This document shows positions 53,891-63,850 of a DNA stretch of 64,000 bases, in pieces. Under the pieces are notes generated by a model. The model saw nothing but the letters and a program-made list of their open reading frames with translations. It searched no databases and was not told where the DNA came from. Every line of letters begins with the position of its first letter. Positions within the stretch are counted from its first letter, which is position 1. This DNA comes from Georhizobium profundi. Lineage in GTDB: Bacteria > Pseudomonadota > Alphaproteobacteria > Rhizobiales > Rhizobiaceae. Location: positions 1,574,001 to 1,638,000 of the forward strand of contig NZ_CP032509.1 in NCBI RefSeq assembly GCF_003952725.1. The letters are read 5' to 3'. The position numbers were made by a program, and so were the translations under genes.

Positions 53891-54147
53891 GCCGTGCCGC
53901 TATGCCAGTGTCACACTGTGCTGGCAATGGGATGCCTGAGACGGCCGCGGTCGGTCTGGCGAAATCTGCATCGGCGCACTATCTGGCTGAAACATTCCTC
54001 TTGCCCCATCGGCGATCTCCCGCGCACGGCCGGGACCGAGTTCGACGGTGCCATTCCGAAGACAGTGTTCGCACCGTGTCGTCTGCCAGATCGCCTTTTG
54101 CGAGGCATTCTCCAGTGCCTGCTGGACCCATATTGAAAGATGTCTTG

Positions 54148-56001
54148 ATGTTTTCGTGGTTCGAACGCCGTCTCAATCCCTATCCAGAGGCTGATCCGGA
54201 GCGTCCACCGCAGGGTTTCGTGGCGTTTTGCTGGCATTATTCAAAGGATGCCGCGCCTTATCTCATCGCCATGGCGTGCCTGACCGCGTTGATCGCGATC
54301 GGCGAAGTTTTGCTCTTCGGCTTCCTCGGCTCGATCGTCGACTGGCTGGCGACTGCCGAGCCTGAGGGCTTCCTTCAGCGCGAGGGCTGGACGCTGTTAG
54401 CCATGGGCGCGCTGGTCCTGGTCGGCCTGCCCACGGTCGTTCTCCTGCAATCGGTGCTCATCCACCAGACGCTGCTCGGCAACTATCCGATGATCGCGCG
54501 CTGGCAGATGCACCGCTATCTTCTGCGCCAGAGCCTGACCTTCTTCGCCAACGAGTTTGCGGGCCGCGTCGCCACGAAGGTGATGCAGACCTCGCTCGCG
54601 GTGCGTGAGACGGTGATGAAGATGCTGGACGTCTTCGTCTATGTTTCGGTCTACTTCATCTCGATGATCGTGATGATCGCCGCGGCGGATGTCCGGCTGG
54701 CGATCCCGCTGGTCTTCTGGTTGATCATCTATGTGTCGCTCGTCGTCTATTTCGTGCCGCGCATGCGGGCGGTCTCCAGCGTCCAGGCCGACGCCCGCTC
54801 GATGATGACGGGGCGGGTGGTCGACAGCTACACCAACATCTCGACCGTCAAGCTCTTCTCCCATGCCGGCCGTGAAGAAGCTTACGCGCGTGAAAGCATG
54901 GACAACTTCCTGGGAACGGTTCATCGGCAGATGCGCCTGGTGACCATGTTCCAGGTCCTGATCTACGTGAACAACGCGATCCTTGTCTTTGCGGTGGCTG
55001 CGCTTTCGATCGGCCTGTGGCTCGGCAATGCCGTCTCCGTCGGCGCGATTGCCGTTGCGATCGGTCTCGCGCTGCGCATGAACGGCATGTCGCAGTGGAT
55101 CATGTGGGAAGTTTCCGCGCTCTTCGAGAATATCGGCGTCGTCATCGATGGCATGGACATGATGGCGAAGGAGCGGGATGTCGTCGACAAACCGAATGCG
55201 AAGCCGCTGCAGACGCGGAAGGGGCGCATCGATTTCGACGGCATCCGCTTCCATTACGGCAAGGACAACGGCGTCATCGAGAACCTGACCCTGTCGATCG
55301 CCGCCGGCGAGAAGATCGGCCTGGTGGGCCGTTCGGGTGCCGGCAAGACAACGCTGATCAACCTTCTGCTGCGGTTCTACGACGTGGAGGCGGGCCGTGT
55401 GCTCATCGATGGACATGATGTTTCTGACGTTACGCAGGACAGCCTGCGATCCCATATCGGCGTGGTGACGCAGGATACCTCGCTGCTGCACCGGTCCATT
55501 CGCGACAACATCGCTTATGGTAAGCCGAAAGCGAGCGATGCGGAGATCATTGAGGCGGCGAAGCGCGCCAATGCCTGGGGTTTCATTTCGGAACTGAGCG
55601 ACCAGCAGGGTCGGACCGGGCTCGACGCACATGTAGGCGAGCGGGGCGTGAAACTGTCGGGCGGCCAGCGGCAGCGCATCGCGATCGCACGCGTGTTTCT
55701 GAAGGATGCGCCGATCCTGGTACTCGACGAGGCGACGTCCGCGCTCGATTCCGAGGTGGAAGCCGCGATCCAGGAGAACCTGTTCGACCTGATGGAGGGC
55801 AAGACGGTCATCGCGATCGCCCACCGCCTGTCAACGATCGCGGAGATGGATCGGCTCGTTGTGCTCGACGAAGGCCGGATCGTCGAGACTGGCACGCATG
55901 GCGAGCTGGCGGGGCGCGGAGGTCTCTATTCGGACCTGTGGTCGCGCCAGTCCGGCGGGTTCATCTCGACCGAACCCCGACAGGACGAAGCGGCCGAATA
56001 G
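54148..56001 (+). CDS. ABC exporter, fused membrane and ATPase domains (first of tandem pair)
   Basis: This 617-residue half-transporter has six membrane helices at about residues 35-320. The ATPase domain at about 360-600 has Walker A GRSGAGKTT (about 394-402), the Q-loop region VVTQDTSLLHRS, signature LSGGQRQR, Walker B ILVLDEATSALD and switch IAHRLST. All catalytic residues are intact. The N-terminus is a polar extension (FSWFERRLNPYPE) of a type seen in lipid/drug exporters of this order. The start at 54148 is the most likely; the open frame continues upstream to 53875 without similarity. A paralogue follows 66 bp later. The substrate is unknown. Confidence 0.88.
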   Translation: MFSWFERRLNPYPEADPERPPQGFVAFCWHYSKDAAPYLIAMACLTALIAIGEVLLFGFLGSIVDWLATAEPEGFLQREGWTLLAMGALVLVGLPTVVLLQSVLIHQTLLGNYPMIARWQMHRYLLRQSLTFFANEFAGRVATKVMQTSLAVRETVMKMLDVFVYVSVYFISMIVMIAAADVRLAIPLVFWLIIYVSLVVYFVPRMRAVSSVQADARSMMTGRVVDSYTNISTVKLFSHAGREEAYARESMDNFLGTVHRQMRLVTMFQVLIYVNNAILVFAVAALSIGLWLGNAVSVGAIAVAIGLALRMNGMSQWIMWEVSALFENIGVVIDGMDMMAKERDVVDKPNAKPLQTRKGRIDFDGIRFHYGKDNGVIENLTLSIAAGEKIGLVGRSGAGKTTLINLLLRFYDVEAGRVLIDGHDVSDVTQDSLRSHIGVVTQDTSLLHRSIRDNIAYGKPKASDAEIIEAAKRANAWGFISELSDQQGRTGLDAHVGERGVKLSGGQRQRIAIARVFLKDAPILVLDEATSALDSEVEAAIQENLFDLMEGKTVIAIAHRLSTIAEMDRLVVLDEGRIVETGTHGELAGRGGLYSDLWSRQSGGFISTEPRQDEAAE

Positions 56002-56067
56002 CCATTCCTCAGGCAAAGGCACGTTCCCACGATTGCGGGAGCGTGCCAGCGCATTATATGCGGGTCG

Positions 56068-57933
56068 ATGGTCAAGCGCATTTTCCGGCTGTTCGAAGGC
56101 TGGGTGGATCCCTTTCGCGAAACGCAGAACCTCCAGCCGCCCTCCAGCGTGCTGGCCTTTATCTGGTTTTATATCCGCCAGGCGCGCTGGCCCTTCTTCG
56201 CCATGCTGGTGCTTGGCGGCCTCGTCGCCCTGCTGGAAGCGGCGCTCTTCTATTTCGTCGGCCGGATCGTCGATCTGCTCGACACGGTCGAGCGTGCCAG
56301 CGGCTGGGACGGTCTAATCGCCATACATGGTCCCGAACTGCTCTTCATGCTGTTCGTCATCGTCGTGGCCCGCTTCGTGATCACCGCGCTTGCGGCGCTC
56401 GTCGAAGAGCAGACCATCGTGCCAGGGTTTTACAATCTCGTGCGCTGGCAGGCCTATTCGCATGTGGCGCGCCAAAGCCTCAGCTTCTTCCAGAACGATT
56501 TTGCAGGCCGTGTGGTCACCAAAGTGTGGCAAGCGGGGCAGGCGACCGGCGATTTCATGGTCAGCCTGCTGCAGGTCGTCTGGTTCGTGATCATTTATAC
56601 TGCGACGACCATGGCGCTGATCGCGCAGCTCGATTGGCGGCTTTCCGCCATGGTCGGGCTCTGGATCGCAGCGTTTTGCGGGCTTGCCTATTTTTTCGTG
56701 CCGCGCATCCGCCGCTGGGCGCGGGCGTCCGCCGAGGCGTCGTCGATGCTGAACGGCCGGCTCGTCGACAGCTACCAGAACATGCAGACGCTGAAACTCT
56801 TTGCCCGGGAAGACGAAAACGACCGCTATATCCGTGACGGTTTCGACCGCTTCATCGCGGCCATCATCCCGTTTACGCGAAACCTGACGGCGGTTCGCGC
56901 GACACTCGCGCTTCTGTCGGGCCTGATGATCGCGATGATCGGTGCCTTTTCGGTCCACCTCTGGTTGACGGGTGCCGTAACCAGCGGCGCGGTCGCCTTT
57001 ACCATGGCGCTCGTCTTGCGGCTGAACATGCTGCTCGGCCGCATGATGACGCAGCTGAACGGCCTGATGCGCAATTTCGGCACGATCCAGAATTCGGCCG
57101 AACTGGTGGCCCAGCCGATCGGTCTCGTCGACCACGCCGGGGCGGAGACGCTCACCGTCCATCGACCGAGCATCGCGTTCGAGAACGTCACCTTCCACTA
57201 TGGCAAGGGCTCGGGCGTCATCGACAATCTGTCGCTGACGATCAAGCCCGGCGAAAAGGTGGGCGTCATCGGCCGGTCCGGTGCCGGCAAATCCACGCTG
57301 GTCAGCCTTTTGCTCAGGTTCTTCGATCTGGAGGGCGGCCGCATCCTGATCGATGGCCAGGACATCGCAAAGGTGACCCAGGAAAGCTTGCGGGCACTGA
57401 TCGGCATGGTCACGCAGGACACATCGCTGCTGCATCGCTCGATCCGCGACAATATTCGCTTCGGACGTCCGGATGCGGACGACGCCCTGTTGCTGAAGGC
57501 CGCGGAGCGCGCAGAGGCGGCGGGCTTTATCGGCAAGCTCGAAGATGCCAGGGGGCGCACCGGTTTCGACGCGCATGTGGGCGAGCGCGGGGTGAAGCTT
57601 TCGGGCGGCCAGCGACAGAGGATCGCGATCGCGCGCGTGATGCTCAAGGACGCACCGATCCTCATCCTCGACGAGGCGACGTCGGCACTCGATTCCGAGG
57701 TGGAAGCCGCGATCCAGGACAATCTGGCGCGCCTGATGGAAGGTAAGACGGTGATTGCGATCGCGCACCGCCTGTCCACGATCGCGGCGATGGATCGGCT
57801 GATCGTCATGGACGAAGGCCGGATCATCGAAGACGGCACGCACAAGGAGCTCGTCGCGCGCGGCGGCCTCTATGCGGACCTCTGGTCGCGCCAGTCGGGT
57901 GGCTTCATCGCAGGAGACATGGCAGCGGAATAG
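56068..57933 (+). CDS. ABC exporter, fused membrane and ATPase domains (second of tandem pair)
   Basis: This 621-residue paralogue of the preceding exporter is plainly related over the whole length. Shared stretches include WVDPFRET at the N-terminus, six membrane helices, Walker A GRSGAGKST (about 402-410), MVTQDTSLLHRSIRDNI, signature LSGGQRQR and LILDEATSALDSEVEAA. Both ATP sites look competent, so the two could form homodimers or a heterodimer of similar halves. The close spacing suggests one transcript. The substrate is unknown. Confidence 0.87.
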   Translation: MVKRIFRLFEGWVDPFRETQNLQPPSSVLAFIWFYIRQARWPFFAMLVLGGLVALLEAALFYFVGRIVDLLDTVERASGWDGLIAIHGPELLFMLFVIVVARFVITALAALVEEQTIVPGFYNLVRWQAYSHVARQSLSFFQNDFAGRVVTKVWQAGQATGDFMVSLLQVVWFVIIYTATTMALIAQLDWRLSAMVGLWIAAFCGLAYFFVPRIRRWARASAEASSMLNGRLVDSYQNMQTLKLFAREDENDRYIRDGFDRFIAAIIPFTRNLTAVRATLALLSGLMIAMIGAFSVHLWLTGAVTSGAVAFTMALVLRLNMLLGRMMTQLNGLMRNFGTIQNSAELVAQPIGLVDHAGAETLTVHRPSIAFENVTFHYGKGSGVIDNLSLTIKPGEKVGVIGRSGAGKSTLVSLLLRFFDLEGGRILIDGQDIAKVTQESLRALIGMVTQDTSLLHRSIRDNIRFGRPDADDALLLKAAERAEAAGFIGKLEDARGRTGFDAHVGERGVKLSGGQRQRIAIARVMLKDAPILILDEATSALDSEVEAAIQDNLARLMEGKTVIAIAHRLSTIAAMDRLIVMDEGRIIEDGTHKELVARGGLYADLWSRQSGGFIAGDMAAE

Positions 57934-58178
57934 GGCCACTGTTGCCACATTGTGGCGTTCGGACCGCAAAGAGCTTGTGGAACCTCAGCGTGCGGGCGCG
58001 ACAATCTGCCCATATGACTGTGACGAGACTGGACATAATTTGACTGTGAGCATAGAACGCGCCCAATTGACGGGCGATCGGCGAGGGCTGTCGCGCGGGG
58101 GAATTGTCTCCTGTTCCACAGGCCGCAGCCGCGTTGCTGCGACGTCCGCCATGATCATGCGCAAAGGATGTTTGAGCC

Positions 58179-58754
58179 GTGAGCGAACACGAAACGACAG
58201 CAGACCTCAGCGGTGAGCCCACCCGCCGGGACTTTCTTTATCTGACGACGGGCATGGTAGGTGTCGTCGGTGCGGCGGCAGTCGCCTGGCCGTTCATCGA
58301 CCAGATGCGCCCAGACGCATCGACCCTCGCCCTCGCTTCGATCGATGTCGACGTTTCCGGCGTTCAGCCCGGCATGTCGCTGACGGTTCAGTGGCGCGGA
58401 CGCCCGGTCTTCATTCGCAACCGTACGGAAGAAGAAGTCGCCGAAGCCCAGGCCGTCGAGCTTTCCGATCTGAAGGATCCGACGTCGCAGAACGAAAATG
58501 CGCCTTCCGAGCCTGCCACCGATCTCTACCGTTCCGCCGGTGAAGGCCGCGAGAACTGGATCGTGATGATCGGTTCGTGCACGCATCTCGGTTGCGTGCC
58601 GCTCGGTCAGGCAGGCGATTTCGGTGGCTGGTTCTGCCCATGCCACGGCTCGCACTACGATACCGCGGGCCGCATCCGTACCGGTCCTGCGCCGCTCAAT
58701 CTGCCGATTCCCCCCTATACATTCGCATCCGACACGATGATCACGATCGGCTGA
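58179..58754 (+). CDS. petA: Cytochrome bc1 complex Rieske iron-sulfur subunit
   Basis: This 191-residue subunit carries electrons from ubiquinol to cytochrome c1. The twin-arginine-type N-terminus [11 protein letters not shown] is followed by a single membrane anchor (about 22-42). The periplasmic domain binds the 2Fe-2S cluster through Cys134/His136 (CTHLGC) and Cys153/His156 (CPCHGSHY); Cys139 and Cys155 form the stabilising disulfide. The start is GTG at 58179. It is first of petABC. The 245-bp gap upstream should contain the operon promoter, which I could not fix. Confidence 0.97.
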   Translation: MSEHETTADLSGEPTRRDFLYLTTGMVGVVGAAAVAWPFIDQMRPDASTLALASIDVDVSGVQPGMSLTVQWRGRPVFIRNRTEEEVAEAQAVELSDLKDPTSQNENAPSEPATDLYRSAGEGRENWIVMIGSCTHLGCVPLGQAGDFGGWFCPCHGSHYDTAGRIRTGPAPLNLPIPPYTFASDTMITIG

Positions 58755-58774
58755 GGCGAGGAGAGATTTCCAAC

Positions 58775-60073
58775 ATGAGCGGTGAACACTCTACCTACGT
58801 ACCTGCGTCCGGCGTCGGCCGGTGGATGGACAGCCGGCTGCCATTGCCGCGGCTGTTGCACGATTCGTTCGTCTCCTATCCGGTCCCGCGCAACCTGAAC
58901 TACGCCTACACGTTCGGCGGCATTCTTATGGTCATGCTGGTCATCCAGATCCTGACCGGTATCGTGCTGGCCATGCACTATGCGGCGGAAACAGGCGTTG
59001 CCTTCGATTCCGTCGAAAAGATCATGCGCGACGTCAACTCCGGCTGGCTGCTGCGCTACATGCACGCCAATGGCGCGTCGTTCTTCTTCATCGCCGTCTA
59101 CATCCACATCGCTCGTGGTCTCTACTACGGCTCCTACAAGGCGCCGCGCGAAGTGCTCTGGATCCTCGGCGTTGTGATCCTGCTTCTCATGATGGCAACG
59201 GCCTTCATGGGTTACGTTCTTCCTTGGGGCCAGATGTCCTTCTGGGGTGCGACCGTCATCACCGGCTTCTTCACGGCATTCCCGGTCATCGGTGAGCCGA
59301 TCCAGCAGCTGCTGCTTGGTGGCTTCGCGGTCGACAATCCGACCCTGAACCGCTTCTTCTCGCTGCACTACCTGCTGCCGTTCATGATTGCCGGCGTCGT
59401 GATCCTCCACGTCTGGGCGCTCCATGTGACGGGCCAGACGAACCCGACGGGCGTCGACGTGAAGACCAAGACCGACACGGTCGCCTTCACGCCTTACGCC
59501 ACGACGAAGGATGCGCTTGCACTGGTCGTGTTCCTGGCGGTCTATGCCTACTTCATCTTCTACATCCCGAACTATCTCGGGCATGCGGACAACTACATCC
59601 CTGCCAATGCGCTGGTGACGCCGTCGCACATCGTTCCGGAATGGTACTTCCTGCCGTTCTACGCGATCCTGCGCGCCATCACCTTCAACATCGGACCGAT
59701 CGACTCCAAGCTCGGCGGCGTTCTGGCCATGTTCGGCTCGATCATCGTCCTGTTCTTCCTGCCCTGGCTCGACACGTCCAAGGTTCGGTCGGCTGTCTAT
59801 CGCCCATGGTACAAGCTGTTCTTCTGGATCTTCGCCGTGAACGCCGTCTTCCTCGGCTGGCTCGGCTCGCGCCCGGCAGAAGGCTGGTACGTGACGGCTT
59901 CGCAGCTTTCCACCCTCTACTACTTCGCATTCTTCCTGATCATCATGCCGCTTCTCGGCATGTTCGAGACGCCGCGTCGCGTCCCGAATTCGATCTCGGA
60001 AGCCGTGCTTGCGAAGAATGCTGGTGCGGGCCGACCTGCCGCAGCGCCTGCTTCGCCGGAACACCGTGGTTGA
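58775..60073 (+). CDS. petB: Cytochrome b of the bc1 complex
   Basis: This 432-residue polytopic subunit holds two b hemes and both quinone sites. The heme ligands are His97/His111 and His198/His212, each pair with the canonical 13-residue spacing. The PEWY motif of the Qo site is in [13 protein letters not shown]. Eight membrane helices. The start ATG at 58775 follows GAGGAGAG. It lies 20 bp after petA. The short Ala/Pro C-terminal tail is ordinary for this order. Confidence 0.98.
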   Translation: MSGEHSTYVPASGVGRWMDSRLPLPRLLHDSFVSYPVPRNLNYAYTFGGILMVMLVIQILTGIVLAMHYAAETGVAFDSVEKIMRDVNSGWLLRYMHANGASFFFIAVYIHIARGLYYGSYKAPREVLWILGVVILLLMMATAFMGYVLPWGQMSFWGATVITGFFTAFPVIGEPIQQLLLGGFAVDNPTLNRFFSLHYLLPFMIAGVVILHVWALHVTGQTNPTGVDVKTKTDTVAFTPYATTKDALALVVFLAVYAYFIFYIPNYLGHADNYIPANALVTPSHIVPEWYFLPFYAILRAITFNIGPIDSKLGGVLAMFGSIIVLFFLPWLDTSKVRSAVYRPWYKLFFWIFAVNAVFLGWLGSRPAEGWYVTASQLSTLYYFAFFLIIMPLLGMFETPRRVPNSISEAVLAKNAGAGRPAAAPASPEHRG

Positions 60074-60102
60074 CGTCCAGACGAGTCTGAAAGGAAATTC
60101 TC

Positions 60103-60957
60103 ATGAAAATTCGTCTGGCTAGCCTTCTGTCGGCCGCCTTGGCCGTCGGTATCGCCTTCACGGCGACACTCGGCGCGCAGGCTGCGGAAGGTGAGACCCC
60201 GCATTACCCGATCAACAAGCCGCGTCACGTGGACTGGTCGTTTGCAGGTCCGTTCGGCACCTACGACAAGGGCCAGTTGCAGCGTGGCCTGAAGGTCTAC
60301 ACGGAAGTTTGCGCCGTCTGTCACTCGATGAACCGCGTTGCTTTCCGCAGCCTCGCCGATCTCGGCTACTCCGAAGATCAGGTTCGCACCTTCGCGGCCC
60401 AGTACGAGGTTCAGGACGGTCCGGACGCCAATGGCGACATGTTCACGCGTCCGGCAACTGGCTCCGACCACTTTCCGGCACCGTTCGCCAACCCCCAGGC
60501 CGCTGCAGCGGCGATGGGCGGCGCCATTCCGCCGGACTTCTCGTTGCTCGCCAAGGCACGCGCGGTCGAGCGCGGGTTCCCGAACTTCGTCTTCGACATC
60601 TTCACGATGTATGCCGAGAACGGTCCCGATTATCTGTACTCGCTGCTGACGGGATACACGGATGCGCCGGAAGGGGTGACGATCCCCGAGGGCACCTACT
60701 ACAATCCGTACTATATCGCGGGTCCTTCGCTTGCGATGGCGCCGCCGCTCTCCGACGGCCTCGTGACCTATGACGATGGTTCGCCGGAGACGCTCGACCA
60801 GTATGCGGCCGACGTCAGTGCCTTCTTGATGTGGGCGGCCGAGCCGCACCTTGAAGATCGTAAGCAGACCGGCTTCCGGGTCGTTATCTTCCTGCTGATC
60901 TTTGCCGTGCTGTTGTTCTTCACCAAGAAAGCGGTGTGGTCGCGGACGGATCATTGA
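60103..60957 (+). CDS. petC: Cytochrome c1
   Basis: This 284-residue periplasmic heme protein has a signal peptide (cleavage after AQA, about residue 27) and covalent heme motif CAVCH (Cys70, Cys73, His74). The axial Met lies in SLAMAPPLSD, and one C-terminal membrane anchor lies at about 258-278. It receives electrons from the Rieske protein and passes them to cytochrome c. It is the last gene of petABC, followed 26 bp later by a strong terminator. Confidence 0.97.
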   Translation: MKIRLASLLSAALAVGIAFTATLGAQAAEGETPHYPINKPRHVDWSFAGPFGTYDKGQLQRGLKVYTEVCAVCHSMNRVAFRSLADLGYSEDQVRTFAAQYEVQDGPDANGDMFTRPATGSDHFPAPFANPQAAAAAMGGAIPPDFSLLAKARAVERGFPNFVFDIFTMYAENGPDYLYSLLTGYTDAPEGVTIPEGTYYNPYYIAGPSLAMAPPLSDGLVTYDDGSPETLDQYAADVSAFLMWAAEPHLEDRKQTGFRVVIFLLIFAVLLFFTKKAVWSRTDH

Positions 60958-60983
60958 TCCGGTTTCCAAAACCAGTCATTGAG

Positions 60984-61013
60984 AAAAAGGCGTCACAAGA
61001 GTGGCGCCTTTTT
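60984..61013 (+). terminator. Terminator of petABC
   Basis: AAAAAGGCG (60984-60992) pairs with CGCCTTTTT (61005-61013), extended by TCAC/GTGG with one mismatch, around AAGA. The U-run is part of the right arm, a standard intrinsic terminator. Confidence 0.88.
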
Positions 61014-61145
61014 CATGTCCACCACGCGCGTGCTTCGCGCTCCGAAACGTCCCAACTGGTCTCAGATTTCTGTTCATGCGTTTTCGGGACGGCGAGCCGT
61101 TAGCCGCTCTGTCTTGTCACGCGCCACGCCCTGTAGGAGAGCTTG

Positions 61146-61688
61146 ATGGAAAACCGCTATCGCGACCTCGTTTCGTCCATCCGCGCCATTCCGGATTATC
61201 CGAAGCCGGGCATCGTCTTCCGTGACATCACGACGCTGCTTGGCGATCCGCGGGCGTTTCGCCGGGCGGTGGATGATCTCGTGCATCCCTATGCTGGCAC
61301 CAAGATTGACAAGATTGCGGGGATAGAGGCACGCGGGTTCATTCTCGGCGGCGCGGTTGCGCATCAGCTCTCGGCCGGCTTCGTGCCGATCCGCAAGAAG
61401 GGAAAGTTGCCGCACGACACGGTGCGGATCGCCTACAGCCTGGAATACGGCGTGGACGAGATGGAGATGCATCGCGACGCGATCACGCCTGGCGAGAAGG
61501 TCATCGTCGTCGACGATCTTATCGCCACAGGGGGAACGGCCGAGGCCGCCTGCAAGCTTCTGACGCAGATGGGGGCGGATATCGTTGCGGCTTGCTTCGT
61601 GATCGATCTGCCGGAGCTGGGCGGACGCAAGAAGCTCGAAGACATGGGCATCGACGTGCGCACCCTCGTCTCCTTCGAAGGGCACTAA
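61146..61688 (+). CDS. apt: Adenine phosphoribosyltransferase
   Basis: This 180-residue purine-salvage enzyme makes AMP from adenine and PRPP. The PRPP loop [16 protein letters not shown] is at about 119-134, and [16 protein letters not shown] and [11 protein letters not shown] are family-typical. ATG at 61146 follows GTAGGAGAG. It has its own region after the petABC terminator. Confidence 0.97.
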   Translation: MENRYRDLVSSIRAIPDYPKPGIVFRDITTLLGDPRAFRRAVDDLVHPYAGTKIDKIAGIEARGFILGGAVAHQLSAGFVPIRKKGKLPHDTVRIAYSLEYGVDEMEMHRDAITPGEKVIVVDDLIATGGTAEAACKLLTQMGADIVAACFVIDLPELGGRKKLEDMGIDVRTLVSFEGH

Positions 61689-61702
61689 GCCCCAACGGTC
61701 TC

Positions 61703-62170
61703 TCAGATCTGGATCAGCACAGCGCTGTCGAATTCCATGACGCGCTCGCCTTGAGCGTTTTCGGCAAAGTTGCGCGTTTCGACGATGCCCCAGCCGGGCT
61801 TTGAGCGCAGTTCTCGGGCGTTCACGACGTCGCAGCCGAAGCGGATCGTCTCACTGGCGAAAACCGGCTTCAGCCAGCGCATGTTGCGGATGCCGGGGGA
61901 GGGGCCGAGGATCGGCGGAGTGCCGCCTTCCGCCTTGATGCGCGCGGTTTCCTTTTCGCGGAAATCGCAGATCTTGCGCATCCAGACGGCGCCAGTATGC
62001 CAACCGGACGCACAGAGGCCGCCGAAGAGGCTCTCTTTCGCTGCGGCAGCATCCACATGGAATGGCTGCGGGTCGAATGCTTTTCCGAAGGCGATGATCT
62101 CTTCGGCGGTAAAGGTGTGCGTGCCGAAATCCTGACGCGCGCCGATCTCGTAATAATCAAGCGGGCTCAT
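61703..62170 (-). CDS. MaoC-like hot-dog dehydratase (second of pair)
   Basis: This 155-residue single hot-dog-fold protein has the MaoC hydratase motif. FGKAFDPQPFHVDAAAAKES carries the catalytic Asp/His pair and FGGLCASGWHTGAVWMR forms the substrate tunnel helix. It acts as an (R)-enoyl-CoA hydratase-like unit; the specific substrate is unknown. It overlaps the upstream MaoC gene by 4 bp (ATGA), suggesting a heterodimer or stepwise pair. It converges on apt with a 14-bp gap. Confidence 0.87.
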   Translation of the reverse strand: MSPLDYYEIGARQDFGTHTFTAEEIIAFGKAFDPQPFHVDAAAAKESLFGGLCASGWHTGAVWMRKICDFREKETARIKAEGGTPPILGPSPGIRNMRWLKPVFASETIRFGCDVVNARELRSKPGWGIVETRNFAENAQGERVMEFDSAVLIQI

Positions 62171-62646
62171 GCCGTGGCTCCTGCCGTGGTGTGGTCACGA
62201 CGGCGGATCATGGTCGGCTGCTTCGTCTCGCAGACGAGTTCGCCGCGCTGGTTATAGAGCTTGTTTTCGATCGTCACGATGCCGATCTGGGGTCGCGACG
62301 CTGACGGGCGAGCCTCCAGCACGGTGCAGGTGCCGGTGAGCGTATCGCCGGCAAGCACGGGCTTCTTCCATTCCGCGTAATCAATGCCTGGGCCGCCTTC
62401 GGAAGCCGTGCGGCGGATCATGGCATCGTACATCATGCGGTGCAGGATGGCGCATGTGTGCCAGCCGGACGCTGCCAGGCCGCCGAGAATGCTTGCCTTG
62501 CCGGCTTCTTCGCTCAGATGCATCGGCTGCGGATCGAACTGGCGGGCAAACTCGACGATCTCTTCCGCCGAGACCGTGACCGGACCAAGCTCGAAAGAGC
62601 GGCCGGGTTCCATGTCCTCGAAATGGATGAAGCTTTGATCGTACAT
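62167..62646 (-). CDS. MaoC-like hot-dog dehydratase (first of pair)
   Basis: This 159-residue paralogue of the next gene has EFARQFDPQPMHLSEEAGKAS with the catalytic Asp and His, and LGGLAASGWHTCAILHRMM. The N-terminus YDQSFIHFEDMEPGR is typical of acyl dehydratases. Two adjacent MaoC genes could give a dimer with one or two active sites; here both look intact. It lies 18 bp after the ychF stop on the same strand, so it may be cotranscribed with ychF. Confidence 0.87.
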   Translation of the reverse strand: MYDQSFIHFEDMEPGRSFELGPVTVSAEEIVEFARQFDPQPMHLSEEAGKASILGGLAASGWHTCAILHRMMYDAMIRRTASEGGPGIDYAEWKKPVLAGDTLTGTCTVLEARPSASRPQIGIVTIENKLYNQRGELVCETKQPTMIRRRDHTTAGATA

Positions 62647-62664
62647 GGCGGGTCTGGCGGTCGC

Positions 62665-63768
62665 TTACGTGTTGAAGCGGAACAGGAGAACGTCGCCGTC
62701 CTGAACGACATATTCCTTGCCTTCGTCGCGCGCCCTGCCGGCTTCCTTGGCGGGCACTTCGCCGCCGAGCTCGACATAGTCGTCATAGGCGATCGTCTGT
62801 GCGCGGATGAAGCCACGCTCGAAGTCCGAATGGATGACGCCGGCGGCCTGGGGGGCCTTGGAACCACGCTTCACGGTCCAGGCGCGCGTTTCCTTCGGGC
62901 CGGCCGTGAAATAGGTGATGAGCTCGAGCAGGCGGTAGCCCGCGCGAATGAGGCGATCGAGGCCGGGCTCTTCGAGGCCCATGGCGTCGAGGAATTCGCG
63001 CGCTTCGGCTTCCGGCAGCTGGGCCACTTCCGACTCGATCGCGGCGGAGATGACCACTGCCTCGGCGCCCTGGGCGGCAGCCATCTCGGCGACAGCCTTC
63101 GTGTGCGCGTTGCCTTCCGCCGCATCGCCTTCGGCGACGTTGCAAACGTAGAGCACGGGCTTCGAGGTCAAAAGGTTGAGCGTGCGCAAGATCTTCAGGT
63201 CTTCCGCAGCCATGCCCTCGAGCAGCAGGCGCACGGGCTTGCCTTCCTGCAGAAGCTTCAGCGACGCTTCCATCATCGGCAGGAGCAGAGCGGCTTCCTT
63301 GTCCTTGCCGGTTGCGCGCTTGCGGGTCTGTTCGGTGCGGCGCTCGAGGCTCTCCAGATCGGCGAGCATCAGCTCCGTCTCGATTGTTTCGGCATCGGCG
63401 ACCGGATCGATCCGGCCTTCCACATGGGTGATGTCGTCATCCTCGAAGCAGCGCAGCACGTGGACAATGGCATCCACTTCGCGGATGTTGGCGAGGAACT
63501 GGTTGCCGAGGCCTTCGCCCTTCGAGGCGCCGCGCACGAGGCCAGCGATGTCGACGAAAGAGATCCGCGTCGGGATGATCTCCTTCGACTTCGCGATCGC
63601 CGCGATCTTGCGCATCCGCTCATCGGGCACTGCAACTTCGCCGGTGTTCGGCTCGATGGTGCAGAACGGATAGTTCGCTGCCTGGGCTGCCGCCGTCTTG
63701 GTCAGCGCGTTGAAAAGCGTCGACTTGCCGACATTGGGCAGTCCGACGATGCCGCATTTGAAACCCAT
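62665..63768 (-). CDS. ychF: Redox-regulated ATPase YchF
   Basis: This 367-residue OBG-family P-loop protein has G1 GLPNVGKST (8-16), G3 DIAGLVRGASKGEGLGNQFL and an NxxE-type G4 (NVAEGD) in place of NKxD. That explains ATP rather than GTP preference. A coiled-coil insert lies at about 130-170, and a C-terminal TGS domain ends in VVQDGDVLLFRFN. It binds ribosomes and responds to oxidative stress in other bacteria. Downstream of pth, the usual order in this group. Confidence 0.97.
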   Translation of the reverse strand: MGFKCGIVGLPNVGKSTLFNALTKTAAAQAANYPFCTIEPNTGEVAVPDERMRKIAAIAKSKEIIPTRISFVDIAGLVRGASKGEGLGNQFLANIREVDAIVHVLRCFEDDDITHVEGRIDPVADAETIETELMLADLESLERRTEQTRKRATGKDKEAALLLPMMEASLKLLQEGKPVRLLLEGMAAEDLKILRTLNLLTSKPVLYVCNVAEGDAAEGNAHTKAVAEMAAAQGAEAVVISAAIESEVAQLPEAEAREFLDAMGLEEPGLDRLIRAGYRLLELITYFTAGPKETRAWTVKRGSKAPQAAGVIHSDFERGFIRAQTIAYDDYVELGGEVPAKEAGRARDEGKEYVVQDGDVLLFRFNT

Positions 63769-63850
63769 GGATGGTGCGTCCGCTATTGCTTAAAAGATGA
63801 TTGGGTGGCGTATGCGGGAAGGGGTCGACGATCGTCAACCGCTTTCACCG

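Noticed and set aside
53891..54147. Possible N-terminal extension of the first ABC exporter
   Set aside because: The frame stays open to 53875, but the added residues are Arg/His/Cys-rich without similarity. The region is the expected divergent promoter of trmL and the exporter.
56314..57969. A 551-codon open frame antisense to the second ABC exporter
   Set aside because: Overlaps an intact exporter gene and its product is a low-complexity Arg/Asp/His-rich sequence typical of antisense shadows.
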